A stretch of DNA of 64,000 nt from Streptomyces asiaticus (GTDB taxonomy: Bacteria; Actinomycetota; Actinomycetes; Streptomycetales; Streptomycetaceae), in the NCBI RefSeq assembly GCF_018138715.1, contig NZ_JAGSHX010000006.1:5518001-5582000 (forward strand). Reading direction: 5' to 3'. The notes under the pieces were generated by a model. The model saw only the letters and a list, made by a program, of their open reading frames with translations. It made no database searches and was not told the origin of the DNA. The position numbers and the translations under genes are program-made. Shown one piece after another: positions 8,299 to 16,812 of this stretch. Within the stretch, counting starts at the first letter, position 1, and each line of letters begins with the position of its first letter.

Positions 8299-9618
8299 TT
8301 GAGCAGCACCGCAGAACGGGCCGCGGACCGCGGGCCGGACCAGGACCGGGTCTGGACGGTGGCCGAGCACCTCGACGACATCCTCGGGCACGTCCATCCG
8401 CTGGAGCCGATCGAGCTGCAATTGCTCGAGGCCCAGGGCTGCGTCCTGGTGGAGGACGTCACCGTTCCCGGCGCGCTTCCGCCGTTCGACAACAGCTCCA
8501 TGGACGGCTATGCCGTCCGTACGGCTGACGTCGCGGCCGCGACCGAGGACCATCCCGCGGTGCTGACCGTCATCGGCGACATCGCGGCAGGCAGCGGTGA
8601 CCTGCCCGCCGTGGGCCCGGGCGAGGCGGCCCGGATCATGACCGGCGCCCCGGTCCCGCCCGGTGGCCAGGCCATCGTCCCCGTCGAGTGGACCGACGGC
8701 GGCCTCGACAGCGGGCCGGTCACCCATATGCCCGCGCGGGGCTCGGACCCCCACGGCGGCAGCGGCAGGGTGCGCGTCTTCCGCCCGGCGCGGGAGGGCC
8801 AGCACGTGCGCACCCGGGGCAGCGACGCGGACGCGGGCGAGCTCGCGCTGCGCGCCGGCACGGTCCTGGGCGCCTCGCAGCTCGGGCTGCTGGCCGCGCT
8901 CGGCCGCGCCACCGTGATGGTGCGGCCCCGGCCGCGGGTGGTGGTGCTCTCCACCGGCAGCGAGCTGGTCCAGCCCGGTGAGGAGGCGGGCCCGGGCCGG
9001 ATCCACGACTCCAACAGCTTCCAGCTCACGGCCGCCGCCCGGGAGGCCGGCGCGATCGCCTACCGGGTGGGCGCGGTGGCCGACGACGCCGCCACGCTGC
9101 GTGCCGCCGTCGAGGACCAGCTGGTCCGCGCCGACATCGTCGTGACCAGCGGTGGCGTCAGCGTCGGCGCCTACGACGTGGTCAAGGAGGCGATGCACGA
9201 GGTGCACTTCCGCAAGCTGGCCATGCAGCCCGGCAAGCCCCAGGGCTTCGGCCGTGTCGGCCCGGAGAACACCCCGCTGATGGCCCTGCCCGGCAACCCG
9301 GTGAGCTCGTACGTCTCCTTCGAGCTCTTCGTGCGCCCCGTCATCCGCACCATGCTGGGGAGCGCCGACGTCCACCGCACCATCGCCCAGGCGGTCTGCC
9401 CCGAGGGTGTCGCCTCCTCGCCCAAGGACAGGCGCCAGTTCCTGCGCGGCTGGTACGAGCCGGCCACGCTCGACGGGCCGGCCACCGTCAGCCCGGTGGG
9501 CGGCGCGGGATCACACCTGATCAAGGCCATGGCGCACGCCAACGCGCTGATCGTCGTCCCCGAGGACGTCACCCAGGTCGCCCCCGGCGCCGAGGTGGAC
9601 GTCGTCCTGCTGGCCTAG
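8299..9618 (+). CDS. moeA: molybdopterin molybdotransferase MoeA / gephyrin-like protein Glp
   Basis: A 439-aa MoeA/gephyrin-family protein that inserts molybdate into adenylated molybdopterin. Conserved blocks are [54 protein letters not shown] and [16 protein letters not shown] in the expected order, then the C-terminal domain IV. The start is TTG 8299: a GGAGAT ribosome site lies within the galU 3' end and the sequence from [11 protein letters not shown] reads as the N-terminus. In actinobacteria this galU-linked paralogue (Glp) is reported to act in cell division by binding FtsZ and a membrane receptor, and the downstream sepX gene supports that possibility here. Which activity dominates cannot be told from sequence. 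Confidence 0.9.
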   Translation: MSSTAERAADRGPDQDRVWTVAEHLDDILGHVHPLEPIELQLLEAQGCVLVEDVTVPGALPPFDNSSMDGYAVRTADVAAATEDHPAVLTVIGDIAAGSGDLPAVGPGEAARIMTGAPVPPGGQAIVPVEWTDGGLDSGPVTHMPARGSDPHGGSGRVRVFRPAREGQHVRTRGSDADAGELALRAGTVLGASQLGLLAALGRATVMVRPRPRVVVLSTGSELVQPGEEAGPGRIHDSNSFQLTAAAREAGAIAYRVGAVADDAATLRAAVEDQLVRADIVVTSGGVSVGAYDVVKEAMHEVHFRKLAMQPGKPQGFGRVGPENTPLMALPGNPVSSYVSFELFVRPVIRTMLGSADVHRTIAQAVCPEGVASSPKDRRQFLRGWYEPATLDGPATVSPVGGAGSHLIKAMAHANALIVVPEDVTQVAPGAEVDVVLLA

Positions 9619-9683
9619 CCGCCGACCGCGGCGGGTACGGTGTCGTCCCACACAGGAGCCACCTGGCCCGGACCGGGAGAACG

Positions 9684-10166
9684 ATGAGCAGCGCCCAGGA
9701 CCATCTCACCCACCTCGACCCGTCGGGCGCCGCCCGCATGGTCGACGTCTCGGCCAAGGACGTCACCGCGCGCACCGCCCGGGCGAGCGGCCGCGTGCGC
9801 GTGGCGCCGCGTGTCGTGGAACTGCTGCGCGGCGAGGGCCTCCCCAAGGGCGACGCCCTCGCCACCGCGCGGATCGCGGGCATCATGGGTGCCAAGCGGA
9901 CCCCGGACCTGATCCCGCTCTGTCATCCGCTCGCGGTGTCGGGCGTCACGGTGGACCTCGAGGTCGCCGACGACGCCGTCGAGATCACCGCCACCGTGAA
10001 GACCACGGACCGCACGGGCGTGGAGATGGAGGCCCTGACGGCGGTCTCGGTCGCCGCCCTGACGGTGATCGACATGGTCAAGGCCGTCGACAAGGGAGCC
10101 GTCATCACCGACGTCCGGGTGGAGGAGAAGACCGGCGGCAAGTCCGGCGACTGGAGCCGGTCGTGA
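9684..10166 (+). CDS. moaC: cyclic pyranopterin monophosphate synthase MoaC
   Basis: A 160-aa enzyme of molybdenum cofactor synthesis converting the MoaA product to cyclic pyranopterin monophosphate. All family blocks are present: [37 protein letters not shown], the catalytic PLCHPL, and [20 protein letters not shown] through DMVKAVDKG. Start ATG 9684 has GGGAGAA upstream. The stop overlaps the GTG of the next gene by 4 nt, so the two Moco genes are translationally coupled. Confidence 0.95.
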   Translation: MSSAQDHLTHLDPSGAARMVDVSAKDVTARTARASGRVRVAPRVVELLRGEGLPKGDALATARIAGIMGAKRTPDLIPLCHPLAVSGVTVDLEVADDAVEITATVKTTDRTGVEMEALTAVSVAALTVIDMVKAVDKGAVITDVRVEEKTGGKSGDWSRS

Positions 10167-10723
10167 GCGGCTCAGCGGCGTCACGCCGCGCCCTGGTCGT
10201 CACCGCCTCCAACCGCGCCGCCGCCGGGGTCTACGCCGACACGGGGGGCCCGCTGATCGCCGAGGGGCTGGCCGGGCTCGGCTTCGCCGTGGACGGCCCG
10301 CGCGTGGTGCCCGACGGCGATCCGGTGGAGGCCGCCCTGCGGGACGCCGTGGCGGCCTCGTACGACGTCGTGGTGACCACCGGCGGCACCGGTCTCACCC
10401 CGACCGACCGCACCCCTGAGGCGACCCGCCGGGTCCTGGACTACGAGATCCCGGGGATCGCGGAGGCCATCCGCGCCGAGGGGCTCGCCAAGGTGCCCAC
10501 CGCCGCGCTCTCCCGGGGGCTGGCCGGGGTCGCCGGCACGACCCTGGTCGTCAATCTGCCCGGCTCGACCGGAGGGGTGCGTGACGGCCTCAAGGTGCTC
10601 GGCCGCATCCTGGTCCACGCGGTCGACCAGATCCACGGCGGGGACCACCGCAGACCCGCCGACTCCGCCGCCTCCGCCAGTGATCCCGCCGATCCCGCGG
10701 GGCGGGCCGGGAGCACGCGCTGA
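10163..10723 (+). CDS. MogA/MoaB family molybdenum cofactor biosynthesis protein
   Basis: A 186-aa molybdopterin-binding-fold protein that probably adenylates molybdopterin before the MoeA step. The family signature [19 protein letters not shown] is at residues ~72-90, followed by [11 protein letters not shown] and [18 protein letters not shown]. The GTG start overlaps the moaC stop. The last ~25 residues (Ala/Asp/Pro-rich) are a non-conserved tail. The stop TGA in turn overlaps the CTG or precedes the GTG of the acetyltransferase gene. Confidence 0.92.
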   Translation: MSGSAASRRALVVTASNRAAAGVYADTGGPLIAEGLAGLGFAVDGPRVVPDGDPVEAALRDAVAASYDVVVTTGGTGLTPTDRTPEATRRVLDYEIPGIAEAIRAEGLAKVPTAALSRGLAGVAGTTLVVNLPGSTGGVRDGLKVLGRILVHAVDQIHGGDHRRPADSAASASDPADPAGRAGSTR

Positions 10724-11343
10724 ACGCCCCCTGGCCGGTCGTGCTGGCGGACGGCGACACCGTCCTCCGCCCCATAAAGCTGCGCGACCAGCGCGCCTGG
10801 CGCGAGGTCAACCAGCGCAACCGGGAGTGGCTGCGGCGCTGGGAGGCGACCATCCCGCCGCCCCCTCCGGGCGGCCCCGTCACCCACCGGCCCACCTACC
10901 GGCAGATGGTCCGCCATCTGCGGGCGGAGGCGCACGCGGGGCGGATGCTGCCGTTCATCATCGAGTACCAGGGGCGGCTGGCCGGGCAGTTGACGGTCGC
11001 CGGGATCACCTGGGGGTCGATGTGCTCGGGCCATGTCGGCTATTGGGTCGACCAGGCGGTGGCCGGGCGCGGAGTGATGCCGACGTCGGTCGCGCTCGCC
11101 GTCGACCATTGCTTCCGCACCGTCGGGCTGCACCGCATCGAGGTCTGTATCCGGCCCGAGAACCTGCCCAGCCGCCGGGTGGTGGAGAAACTCGGATTCC
11201 GCCAGGAAGGGCTGCGGCCGCGCTATCTCCACATCGACGGCGCATGGCGCGACCACCTGGTCTACGCGCTCACGGTGGAGGAACTGTCCGAGGGGCTGCT
11301 GAACCGGTGGCACCGGACCCGACCAGGAGCATCGCAGAAATGA
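10720..11343 (+). CDS. RimJ/RimL-like GNAT N-acetyltransferase
   Basis: An acetyl-CoA-dependent GNAT enzyme of about 207 aa. The acetyl-CoA region reads GYWVDQAVAGRGVMPTSVAL, then HRIEVCIRPENLPSRRVVEKLGF, the arrangement seen in RimJ/RimL ribosomal-protein N-terminal acetyltransferases. The conserved N-terminus LADGDTVLRPIKLRDQRAWREVN begins right after a GTG at 10741, but seven more in-frame codons (NAPWPVV) lead back to a CTG at 10720 that overlaps the upstream TGA and has GGGAGC upstream; I chose the CTG because coupling overlaps are the rule in this operon. The galU–moeA–rimJ–sepX order is conserved in actinobacteria. The protein substrate is unknown. Confidence 0.88.
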   Translation: MNAPWPVVLADGDTVLRPIKLRDQRAWREVNQRNREWLRRWEATIPPPPPGGPVTHRPTYRQMVRHLRAEAHAGRMLPFIIEYQGRLAGQLTVAGITWGSMCSGHVGYWVDQAVAGRGVMPTSVALAVDHCFRTVGLHRIEVCIRPENLPSRRVVEKLGFRQEGLRPRYLHIDGAWRDHLVYALTVEELSEGLLNRWHRTRPGASQK

Positions 11344-11485
11344 AATATCTGTTCGAATAGCGGGAGAACATTTCCAACCTGGTCATCCCAACAATCACAA
11401 AAAACTTTCGAGATATCAGCCAGATCGTGCGACACACCGCGCCAATTGGCAGATGGCCTCATGCGGACCCCTCTACCGTGTGAGC

Positions 11486-12730
11486 GTGAGCAGCAGTGGC
11501 CTCATCTACGCAGTCATCGTCGGGGCCTGGGCCGCCTATTTGGTGCCGATGTGGCTTCGTAGGCAGGACGAGCTCAATGAGGCCCGTCCGACGGAACGCT
11601 TCAGCACCGCCATCCGGCTGCTGTCCGGACGGGCGGGCATGGAGCGTCGTTACGCCAAGAGCCGTGTGGACCTCGAGCGCCCCGGGGACCCGGCGGACGA
11701 CCCCGCCGAGCGCACCGCCGAGGACGGGGACGCCCCCGCCACGGGTGGCGGCCTCGCCGAGCCGGGGCGCTATGCGGCCGACCCGGAAGCGGTGACCGAC
11801 GCGGTCGACGTCCGGGCCTTCGCCGAGCCCGTAACCCTGCGTGCCCCCGCCCCCACGGGCGCCGACGCCCCCGCCGAGGGCCCGTCGGCAGCGGCGGCCG
11901 GGGGCGCGAGCGGTGCACGGGGCGCGGGCGCCGGAGGTACGAGCGGTGCGCGGGCCCCTGGCGCCGGGGGCGCGAGCGGTGCACGCGGGGCAGGCGGCGG
12001 AGGCTGGAGCGCGTTGGACCGCGGACGGCGCGCCCGAGTGCTCGCGCGCCGTCGCCGCACCACCGTGATCCTCTTCATCGCCTTCACCCTCGGCGCGATC
12101 GTCGCGGCCGTGGGTGGCCTCGCCTTCCTGTGGGCCCCGGGCATCCCGGCCATACTGCTCAGCGCCTATATCGCCTACCTCCGCGCCCAGGAGCGCCGTC
12201 GCTTCGCCTTCACCATGGACCAGCGCCACGCCGAGCAGGCGGCGCAGCGACTGCGTGAGCGCCGTCGTCCGCGGGCCCATCCGCCCGCCGATGGTCCCTC
12301 GGCCGAGGACCGCCCTGCCGACCCTCCCGCCCCCGCCGAGGCCGAGCCCGCCCCCGCGAAGGCGCCCTCGCCGCACGCGGCCGGGCGGCGCGCGCTGGTG
12401 GAGCAGACCGATCACGCCGAGTGGGTGGACCAGGAGCGCGAGCGCGAGCGGGGCCCGGCGGCCGGCGAGGGCTGGGAGCCGGTGCCGGTCCCGCTGCCCA
12501 CCTACGTCACTGCCCCGGTCGCCCCGCGCGCCACGGGCAGCGTCGACCTGGCCGCCCCCGACGCCTGGAGCTCGGCCCGCTCCAGCACCGTCGACCCCGC
12601 CTCCGCCCATGACCCCGCCCCGGCCCCGGACCCGGTCGCCGCCCCACCCCACGGCACCCGCGACCGCGGCCGCACCCCCCTCTTCGACCAGTACGCCGAC
12701 GAGGACCGGCCGCGTGCTGCCAACGAGTGA
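11486..12730 (+). CDS. sepX: divisome-associated membrane protein SepX
   Basis: A ~414-aa membrane protein. The conserved N-terminus SSSGLIYAVIVGAWAAYLVP is a first membrane segment followed by MWLRRQDELNEARPTERFS; a second hydrophobic pair (VILFIAFTLGAIVAAVGGLAF and the following stretch) lies around residues 190-240 and the rest is low-complexity Ala/Pro/Gly-rich and disordered. This matches SepX of Streptomyces, a component needed for Z-ring function and hyphal cross-walls, related to the Glp receptor of corynebacteria. Starts at 11480 and 11486 (both GTG) are possible; the second gives the N-terminus MSSSGLIYAV. There is no clear ribosome site. A segment of near-repeated Gly/Ala/Arg units (GGASGARGAGAGGTSGAR) at ~130-165 varies in length between strains. 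Confidence 0.85.
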   Translation: MSSSGLIYAVIVGAWAAYLVPMWLRRQDELNEARPTERFSTAIRLLSGRAGMERRYAKSRVDLERPGDPADDPAERTAEDGDAPATGGGLAEPGRYAADPEAVTDAVDVRAFAEPVTLRAPAPTGADAPAEGPSAAAAGGASGARGAGAGGTSGARAPGAGGASGARGAGGGGWSALDRGRRARVLARRRRTTVILFIAFTLGAIVAAVGGLAFLWAPGIPAILLSAYIAYLRAQERRRFAFTMDQRHAEQAAQRLRERRRPRAHPPADGPSAEDRPADPPAPAEAEPAPAKAPSPHAAGRRALVEQTDHAEWVDQERERERGPAAGEGWEPVPVPLPTYVTAPVAPRATGSVDLAAPDAWSSARSSTVDPASAHDPAPAPDPVAAPPHGTRDRGRTPLFDQYADEDRPRAANE

Positions 12731-12760
12731 CGGGCCCTTCACTGACCAGCGAGGAACGGA

Positions 12761-12791
12761 TTACCAAGCACCCCGGAGGGGATGCTAGAGT
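12761..12791 (+). promoter_or_regulatory. candidate tRNA-Ala promoter
   Basis: TTACCA (12761-12766) and TAGAGT (12786-12791) with a 19-nt spacer, ending 14 nt before the tRNA. Spacing is slightly long; plausible for a housekeeping sigma promoter. Confidence 0.4.
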
Positions 12792-12805
12792 TTCACTCGT
12801 TGCAA

Positions 12806-12879
12806 GGGCCTGTGGCGCAGACTGGTAGCGCACCTCGTTCGCATCGAGGGGGTCAGGGGTTCAAATCCCCTCAGGTCCA
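12806..12879 (+). tRNA. tRNA-Ala (anticodon CGC)
   Basis: A full cloverleaf: acceptor GGGCCTG pairs with CAGGTCC, D-stem GCGC/GCGC, anticodon stem CCTCG/CGAGG with loop TTCGCAT (anticodon CGC, reads GCG), and T-arm with GGTTCAAAT. CCA is not fully encoded. The 3' half from base 12837 onward forms the left attachment site of the integrated element, and the tRNA stays intact because the element supplies or retains identical sequence. Confidence 0.95.
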
Positions 12880-12924
12880 CCGCAGCTCAAAGCCCCCGCC
12901 GGGGAAACCTGGCGGGGGCTTTTT
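12837..12924 (+). repeat. attL: 88-bp direct repeat (3' tRNA-Ala plus its terminator)
   Basis: Identical to 26534-26621. It starts GTTCGCATCG in the anticodon loop and ends in the T-run of the tRNA terminator, so both the T-arm and the terminator are duplicated. Confidence 0.93.
12891..12924 (+). terminator. tRNA-Ala terminator
   Basis: AGCCCCCGCC (12891-12900) pairs with GGCGGGGGCT (12911-12920) across a GGGGAAACCT loop and is followed by five T. An intrinsic terminator contained in the attachment repeat. Confidence 0.85.
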
Positions 12925-12930
12925 CGTGCC

Positions 12931-12965
12931 GTACAGCAGCGAAGTACAGCAACTACTTCAACTAC
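12931..12965. repeat. left arm-type repeat pair next to attL
   Basis: Two direct GTACAGCA copies (12931 and 12944, 13 nt apart) followed by ACTACTTCAACTACTT. A near-copy with the same 13-nt spacing occurs at 26429-26463 near attR. Position and pairing suggest integrase or excisionase arm-binding sites. The end overlaps the 3' end of int. Confidence 0.55.
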
Positions 12966-14185
12966 TTCCGATCTTGCTTGCCCAGGTGCTTGCCGAGCCT
13001 CCGCAGCGCCTTACGGGTGGCCTCGGACGGGACGTGCGTGTAGATCTCCATGGTCACCGCGATCTTGCTGTGCCGGAGGATCTGCATCGCGATGCGCGGG
13101 TGCACGTCGAGTGCGGCGAGCAGCGATCCGCAGGTGTGACGGGTGTCATGCAGCCGGATCCGGCGGATGCCCGCCTTGGAGGTCCGATCGGCGAACGAGC
13201 GGTTGAAGTTGCGCGGCTCGATCGGGGTCCCGTAGCGGGTGGTGAACACGAAGTCCGAGTCCGTCCACAACTCTCCGGCCGCTTGCTTGGCCGCTTCCTG
13301 CTCCTTCCTGCGCACCCGGAGAGCGGTGACACAGATCGCGGGCAGCGGCAGGACGGCCGTTGAGGCTTCGGTCTTGGTCTCGTCGTGCACCAGGCGCCGC
13401 TGGATGCGCTGGAGCTGAAGCTGCACCGTCACCTCCCCGGCATCCAGATTGACGTTCTGCCAGGTGAGCCCGAGCACCTCACCGCGCCGGAACCCCAGGA
13501 CGAGGATCAGTACGTACGCCGCGTAGAGCGGATCACGGGCGGTGCTGGCTGCTTCGAGGAACTTCCGGGCTTCCTCCACGGACCAGGGGTCGCGCTTGAC
13601 CTTCCGCGCGGACCGCACCTTGACCAGTCCCGCGACGTTCTTCGAAATCAGCTCTTCCGTCATGGCGTTGGTGAGCGCGGAACGCAGGACGGCACGGGAG
13701 TCCTGGACCGTACGGCGGGACGGGACCTGATCGCAGCATCGGCCGACCGCGCAGCAACGAGGCTCTTCGCGCCGGGCATCCTTGCCCTGTGCGCAGCACT
13801 GGCACTGTTCGAGCAGATCGTTGACCCATGTCCGCACGTCCCGCACGGTGAGCTTGTCGATGCGCTTGTGGCCGACGCCGGGGGCGATGTAGAGCCGGAC
13901 GTGCATCGCGTAGGTCTCGGCCGTCTTGGGCTTCAGGTCGGGCTCCACGACCTCGCGCAGCCAGTACGTGAGGTACTGCTCAAGCGTCGGCGCACTGGTG
14001 GTGACAGGCCCCTTCTTCGCTTCCGCGTGGAGCTTGATCCACTTGTCGTGAACCTCGGTCCGCGTCTTGCCATAGACGTACTTGCGCTTCTTCCTGCCGT
14101 CCGGGGTGGTGACCCAGGCGTAGGCGGCGAAGCCGTTCTTGTAGGGGTAGATGGACCCTTCGCCGTTGCCGCGCTTGCCGCTCAT
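12962..14185 (-). CDS. int: site-specific tyrosine recombinase/integrase
   Basis: A 407-aa phage-type integrase that recombines attP with the tRNA-Ala attB. N-terminal arm-binding region (GEGSIYPYKNGFAAYAWV), a core-binding SAM-like domain, then the catalytic domain with Arg233 (FRRGEVLGL), Lys271 in the beta-hairpin, His346-x-x-Arg349 (HDTRH), His372 (LRHSK) and Tyr382 (IYTHV). All five key residues are present, so it should be active. A Cys-rich insert (CQCCAQGKDARR to CCAVGRCC, residues 128-151) sits in the core-binding domain, as in other Streptomyces AICE integrases; it may bind metal. The ATG overlaps the xis stop by 4 nt (ATGA), so the two are translationally coupled. The ribosome site is GAGAGGTGG. 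Confidence 0.95.
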   Translation of the reverse strand: MSGKRGNGEGSIYPYKNGFAAYAWVTTPDGRKKRKYVYGKTRTEVHDKWIKLHAEAKKGPVTTSAPTLEQYLTYWLREVVEPDLKPKTAETYAMHVRLYIAPGVGHKRIDKLTVRDVRTWVNDLLEQCQCCAQGKDARREEPRCCAVGRCCDQVPSRRTVQDSRAVLRSALTNAMTEELISKNVAGLVKVRSARKVKRDPWSVEEARKFLEAASTARDPLYAAYVLILVLGFRRGEVLGLTWQNVNLDAGEVTVQLQLQRIQRRLVHDETKTEASTAVLPLPAICVTALRVRRKEQEAAKQAAGELWTDSDFVFTTRYGTPIEPRNFNRSFADRTSKAGIRRIRLHDTRHTCGSLLAALDVHPRIAMQILRHSKIAVTMEIYTHVPSEATRKALRRLGKHLGKQDRK

Positions 14186-14391
14186 GCGGACCACCTCTCG
14201 GTGCTGTCCTGGGCACAGCGGTTGACGTACTCGTCGACCCAGGCCGGGAGGATGCGCCGGTTCCGGCCGATCTTGACCGGGCGGATCTCACCGGTCAGGA
14301 CAAGCATCTTGGTCTTGGACAGCCCGAAGCCGAGCATCTCGGCGACCTCGGCCGTCGTGTGCCACTTACGCGTTATCGCGGTCGGGGTCAT
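14182..14391 (-). CDS. xis: excisionase / MerR-like helix-turn-helix protein
   Basis: A 69-aa AlpA/Xis-type DNA-binding protein. It starts at ATG 14391 with GGAAGGAAAA upstream. The winged-helix motif is HTTAEVAEMLGFGLSKTKML, followed by the wing IRPVKIGRNRRILPAWVDEYV. It directly precedes and overlaps int, which is the expected partner. In the element it should bind near the attachment sites and direct excision. Confidence 0.88.
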   Translation of the reverse strand: MTPTAITRKWHTTAEVAEMLGFGLSKTKMLVLTGEIRPVKIGRNRRILPAWVDEYVNRCAQDSTERWSA

Positions 14392-14483
14392 CCGGCGCGT
14401 TTTCCTTCCGTTGCGGGGGAGGGGGTGGGCGGGTATCGCCTCGGGGACGGTCAGGGCTGTGTGTGTCGTTGGCAGGCCCGTTC

Positions 14484-15947
14484 TCACAGCCAGGGGTCCC
14501 CTTCCGCTTTGCGGCGGTCGGCGTGGTCGCGTGCTTGGGCGATGTCGTGGCGTACCTGGGCGGCGAGGAGTTCTTCGCCGGGGCTGTAGCCGGAGGTCAG
14601 GTATTGCCAGTGGGAGACGATGAGGGTGGTTTCCTCGTCCAGCTCGGGCTGGTCGTCTGCGGTGCGGGCTTGTTCGGTGCGCCAGGTGCGGCGGATGTCG
14701 CGGAGTGCGCCGAGGGTGGTGGAGTAGCGGCGGGATTTGCTGGAGAAGTGGCCTCGGAAGCCGAGCATGTGGGCCCACTTCCAGAGCTTGAGTTCGGCGA
14801 ATTCGGGGAGGTGGCCGAGGTTCCAGGCGGTGCGGATCATCTGGCGGACGTGGCTGTGCACGGGCAGGTCCGCGATGGGTTCGGACTGGCCGGTGCCCTC
14901 GCACTCGTCGCAGAGATCGCGGAAGCCGTCGGGGCCGCGCTGGTAGCCGCGTCCGGTGCAGTGCGGGCAGCGCAGGGAGCGATCTACCGTTCCGGAGTCC
15001 TCAGCGCTCTTGGTGGCGTACTTCGCGACGTAGGCGGCCACCTTCTGATCCGTCAGCTCACCATCGCCCAGGGCCGCGATCTCGCGGATGTCGAGCTGAT
15101 CGCCCCACCGGAGTTCGCGTTCTCCGATGGCGTCGGAAGCCGCAGTGAGTACGACCCGCCCATGTGCTGTCTTGACCGCGTGGGTGAGGGCGTCGGCGGT
15201 GGCCCACCGGGGCGGGGGCTCGTTGCTGCCTTCGGGGCCGTCGAGGCGGATCACGGCGTGGAAGTGGACCAGGCCGCGCCGCTGGTACTCGGCGACCTTG
15301 GCGAAGGAGACCCGCAGCGCCGCGTTCAGAGCCTTCTGCGTCATGCCGAGGTGGGCGGCCAGCTCACGGCGCAGGTAGGTGGTGAAGCGTGCCCACAGTG
15401 CTCCGGCGTGGGCGTTCCAGAGCACGGCGCCGGTGTAGTCGTAGGTGGTCGGGGACAGTGGGGTGCCCAGGGCGGGGTCGTCGGCGGGGTGGCGGGTGCC
15501 GCAGCGACAGGGCAGGTTCTCGCCCGCGTCGGTGGTGCGGCGGTTGTGGACCGGCCCGAACGACGGAGCGGTCAGGGTGACGAAAAGGCGCGGGTGCGTG
15601 CGCACGGTCTCCGGCACGCTCTTGCCGCCTGAGAGTCCGGCCCGGATCAGGTGGTAGGTGTCGGCTGCGTACAGGCGCGAGCAGGACGGGCAGCGCGAGG
15701 AGCGGCGGTTACCGCAGGCGGTCAGCAGCCGCCCGGTGGGCTCATCAGCGGTGCTGTACGCACGGACAACGGTGCCGCTTGCTGTGTCGCGGGTCTCGGT
15801 GGAGCCGACGAGCTGAACCGGCCGGGTACAACCGCGGATTCGGCTGATCTGGTCTTGGACGCGGTCGAAGTCGGGGAGGTGGGCAAGTTCGATGAGGTCC
15901 CGCAGGGCCAGGCTCGCCACGTGGCGCAGGTCCAGAGGGGCTTTCAC
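14484..15947 (-). CDS. repSA: RepSA-type rolling-circle replication initiator
   Basis: A 487-aa HUH-endonuclease replication initiator like RepSA of pSAM2. HFHAV at residues 228-232 is the HUH metal-binding motif, and AAYVAKYATK at 304-313 carries the candidate nicking tyrosines (Tyr306, Tyr310). Cys pairs (CPSC near 86, CRCG near 147, CPHC 327-330 with CDEC 346-349) form zinc-finger-like knuckles. Start GTG 15947 has GAAAGGAG upstream; the longer reading frame from 16076 adds Pro-rich noise. In AICEs this protein replicates the excised circle so that it can be transferred. The intact motifs suggest function. Confidence 0.93.
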   Translation of the reverse strand: MKAPLDLRHVASLALRDLIELAHLPDFDRVQDQISRIRGCTRPVQLVGSTETRDTASGTVVRAYSTADEPTGRLLTACGNRRSSRCPSCSRLYAADTYHLIRAGLSGGKSVPETVRTHPRLFVTLTAPSFGPVHNRRTTDAGENLPCRCGTRHPADDPALGTPLSPTTYDYTGAVLWNAHAGALWARFTTYLRRELAAHLGMTQKALNAALRVSFAKVAEYQRRGLVHFHAVIRLDGPEGSNEPPPRWATADALTHAVKTAHGRVVLTAASDAIGERELRWGDQLDIREIAALGDGELTDQKVAAYVAKYATKSAEDSGTVDRSLRCPHCTGRGYQRGPDGFRDLCDECEGTGQSEPIADLPVHSHVRQMIRTAWNLGHLPEFAELKLWKWAHMLGFRGHFSSKSRRYSTTLGALRDIRRTWRTEQARTADDQPELDEETTLIVSHWQYLTSGYSPGEELLAAQVRHDIAQARDHADRRKAEGDPWL

Positions 15948-16080
15948 GGGTGAGGTCTCCTTTCGAGGAGGAGGGCCCCGGGCAGCACTGGGCCAGGGCT
16001 GCGGGTGCTGCCCGAGGACATGACGAATCCGGCCCGGTCGGGGCGGGGGATTTCGGATTGCCGGGACGGCCGGCACGGGG

Positions 16081-16761
16081 TCAGAGCTGGGCGTGCGCGG
16101 CGGTGGCCAGCGGCAGTGCGACGCCGAGGCGGGCCCGGAGCTGGGCCGGGCTGATGGGCTCGCCGTGTTCGGCCCGGTAGGTCTCCGCGATGGTGCGTGC
16201 CGCGTTCAGCAGCGGCACGGGCACCGTGACCACCGGGGAAGTCTCCGGCTTCGGCGCGACCGGGGGCGAGACCGGTTCAGGGGCCGGGGCAGGCTCCGGC
16301 GCGGGGGCCGGTGCCGTCTCGGCCGGAACGGGTGGCGCGGCCGGGGTCGGGGTGGTGTGGGTGACGGTGTGGAAGTGGCGCAGGAGTTGCGGGCCGACAG
16401 CTCCCCAGCCCAGAAGGAGGAGCGGGGCGACCGCGTCCACGGCGGCCCGGCCGTAGTGCCCGGCCACGATCGGTTCGGCGACGTTGAGGGCCAGGGTCAG
16501 CAGCCCGGACACGTGCATCAGCCGGGCGGCGGCCTTGATCTGCTCGGCGGGGACGCCGCGCAGGGACAGGTAGCGCAGGGCGACCAGGAGGCCGACGACG
16601 GACAGGTCCACCATCGGGGCGATCAGCGGGGCGACCGGGGCGGGGACGCCGAGGCGCAGGGCCAGGGCCCAGACGTTGCCGAAGGAGAAGACGAAGGCCA
16701 GGGCCGCGATGATGCCCATGACCACGGTCACCGTGCGCTGAGTGATCCGGTCCTCAGACAT
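16081..16761 (-). CDS. DUF2637-like membrane protein of AICEs
   Basis: A 226-aa protein with about four membrane segments in residues 10-125 (GIIAALAFVFSFGNVWALAL, then MVDLSVVGLLVALRYL and two more), a Pro/Ala/Glu-rich linker, and a C-terminal ~40-residue small helical domain (LLNAARTIAETYRAEHGEPI) resembling a winged-helix fragment. Start ATG 16761 is preceded by GGAGGTG, a near-ideal ribosome site. Members of this family lie between TraB and RepSA in many Streptomyces elements; a role in plasmid spread has been proposed for similar Spd proteins but is not proved. Confidence 0.75.
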   Translation of the reverse strand: MSEDRITQRTVTVVMGIIAALAFVFSFGNVWALALRLGVPAPVAPLIAPMVDLSVVGLLVALRYLSLRGVPAEQIKAAARLMHVSGLLTLALNVAEPIVAGHYGRAAVDAVAPLLLLGWGAVGPQLLRHFHTVTHTTPTPAAPPVPAETAPAPAPEPAPAPEPVSPPVAPKPETSPVVTVPVPLLNAARTIAETYRAEHGEPISPAQLRARLGVALPLATAAHAQL

Positions 16762-16812
16762 AGAGGATTCACCTCCTTCCACGTGTTGTGACGAGCGGGC
16801 CAGAGGGACGAG

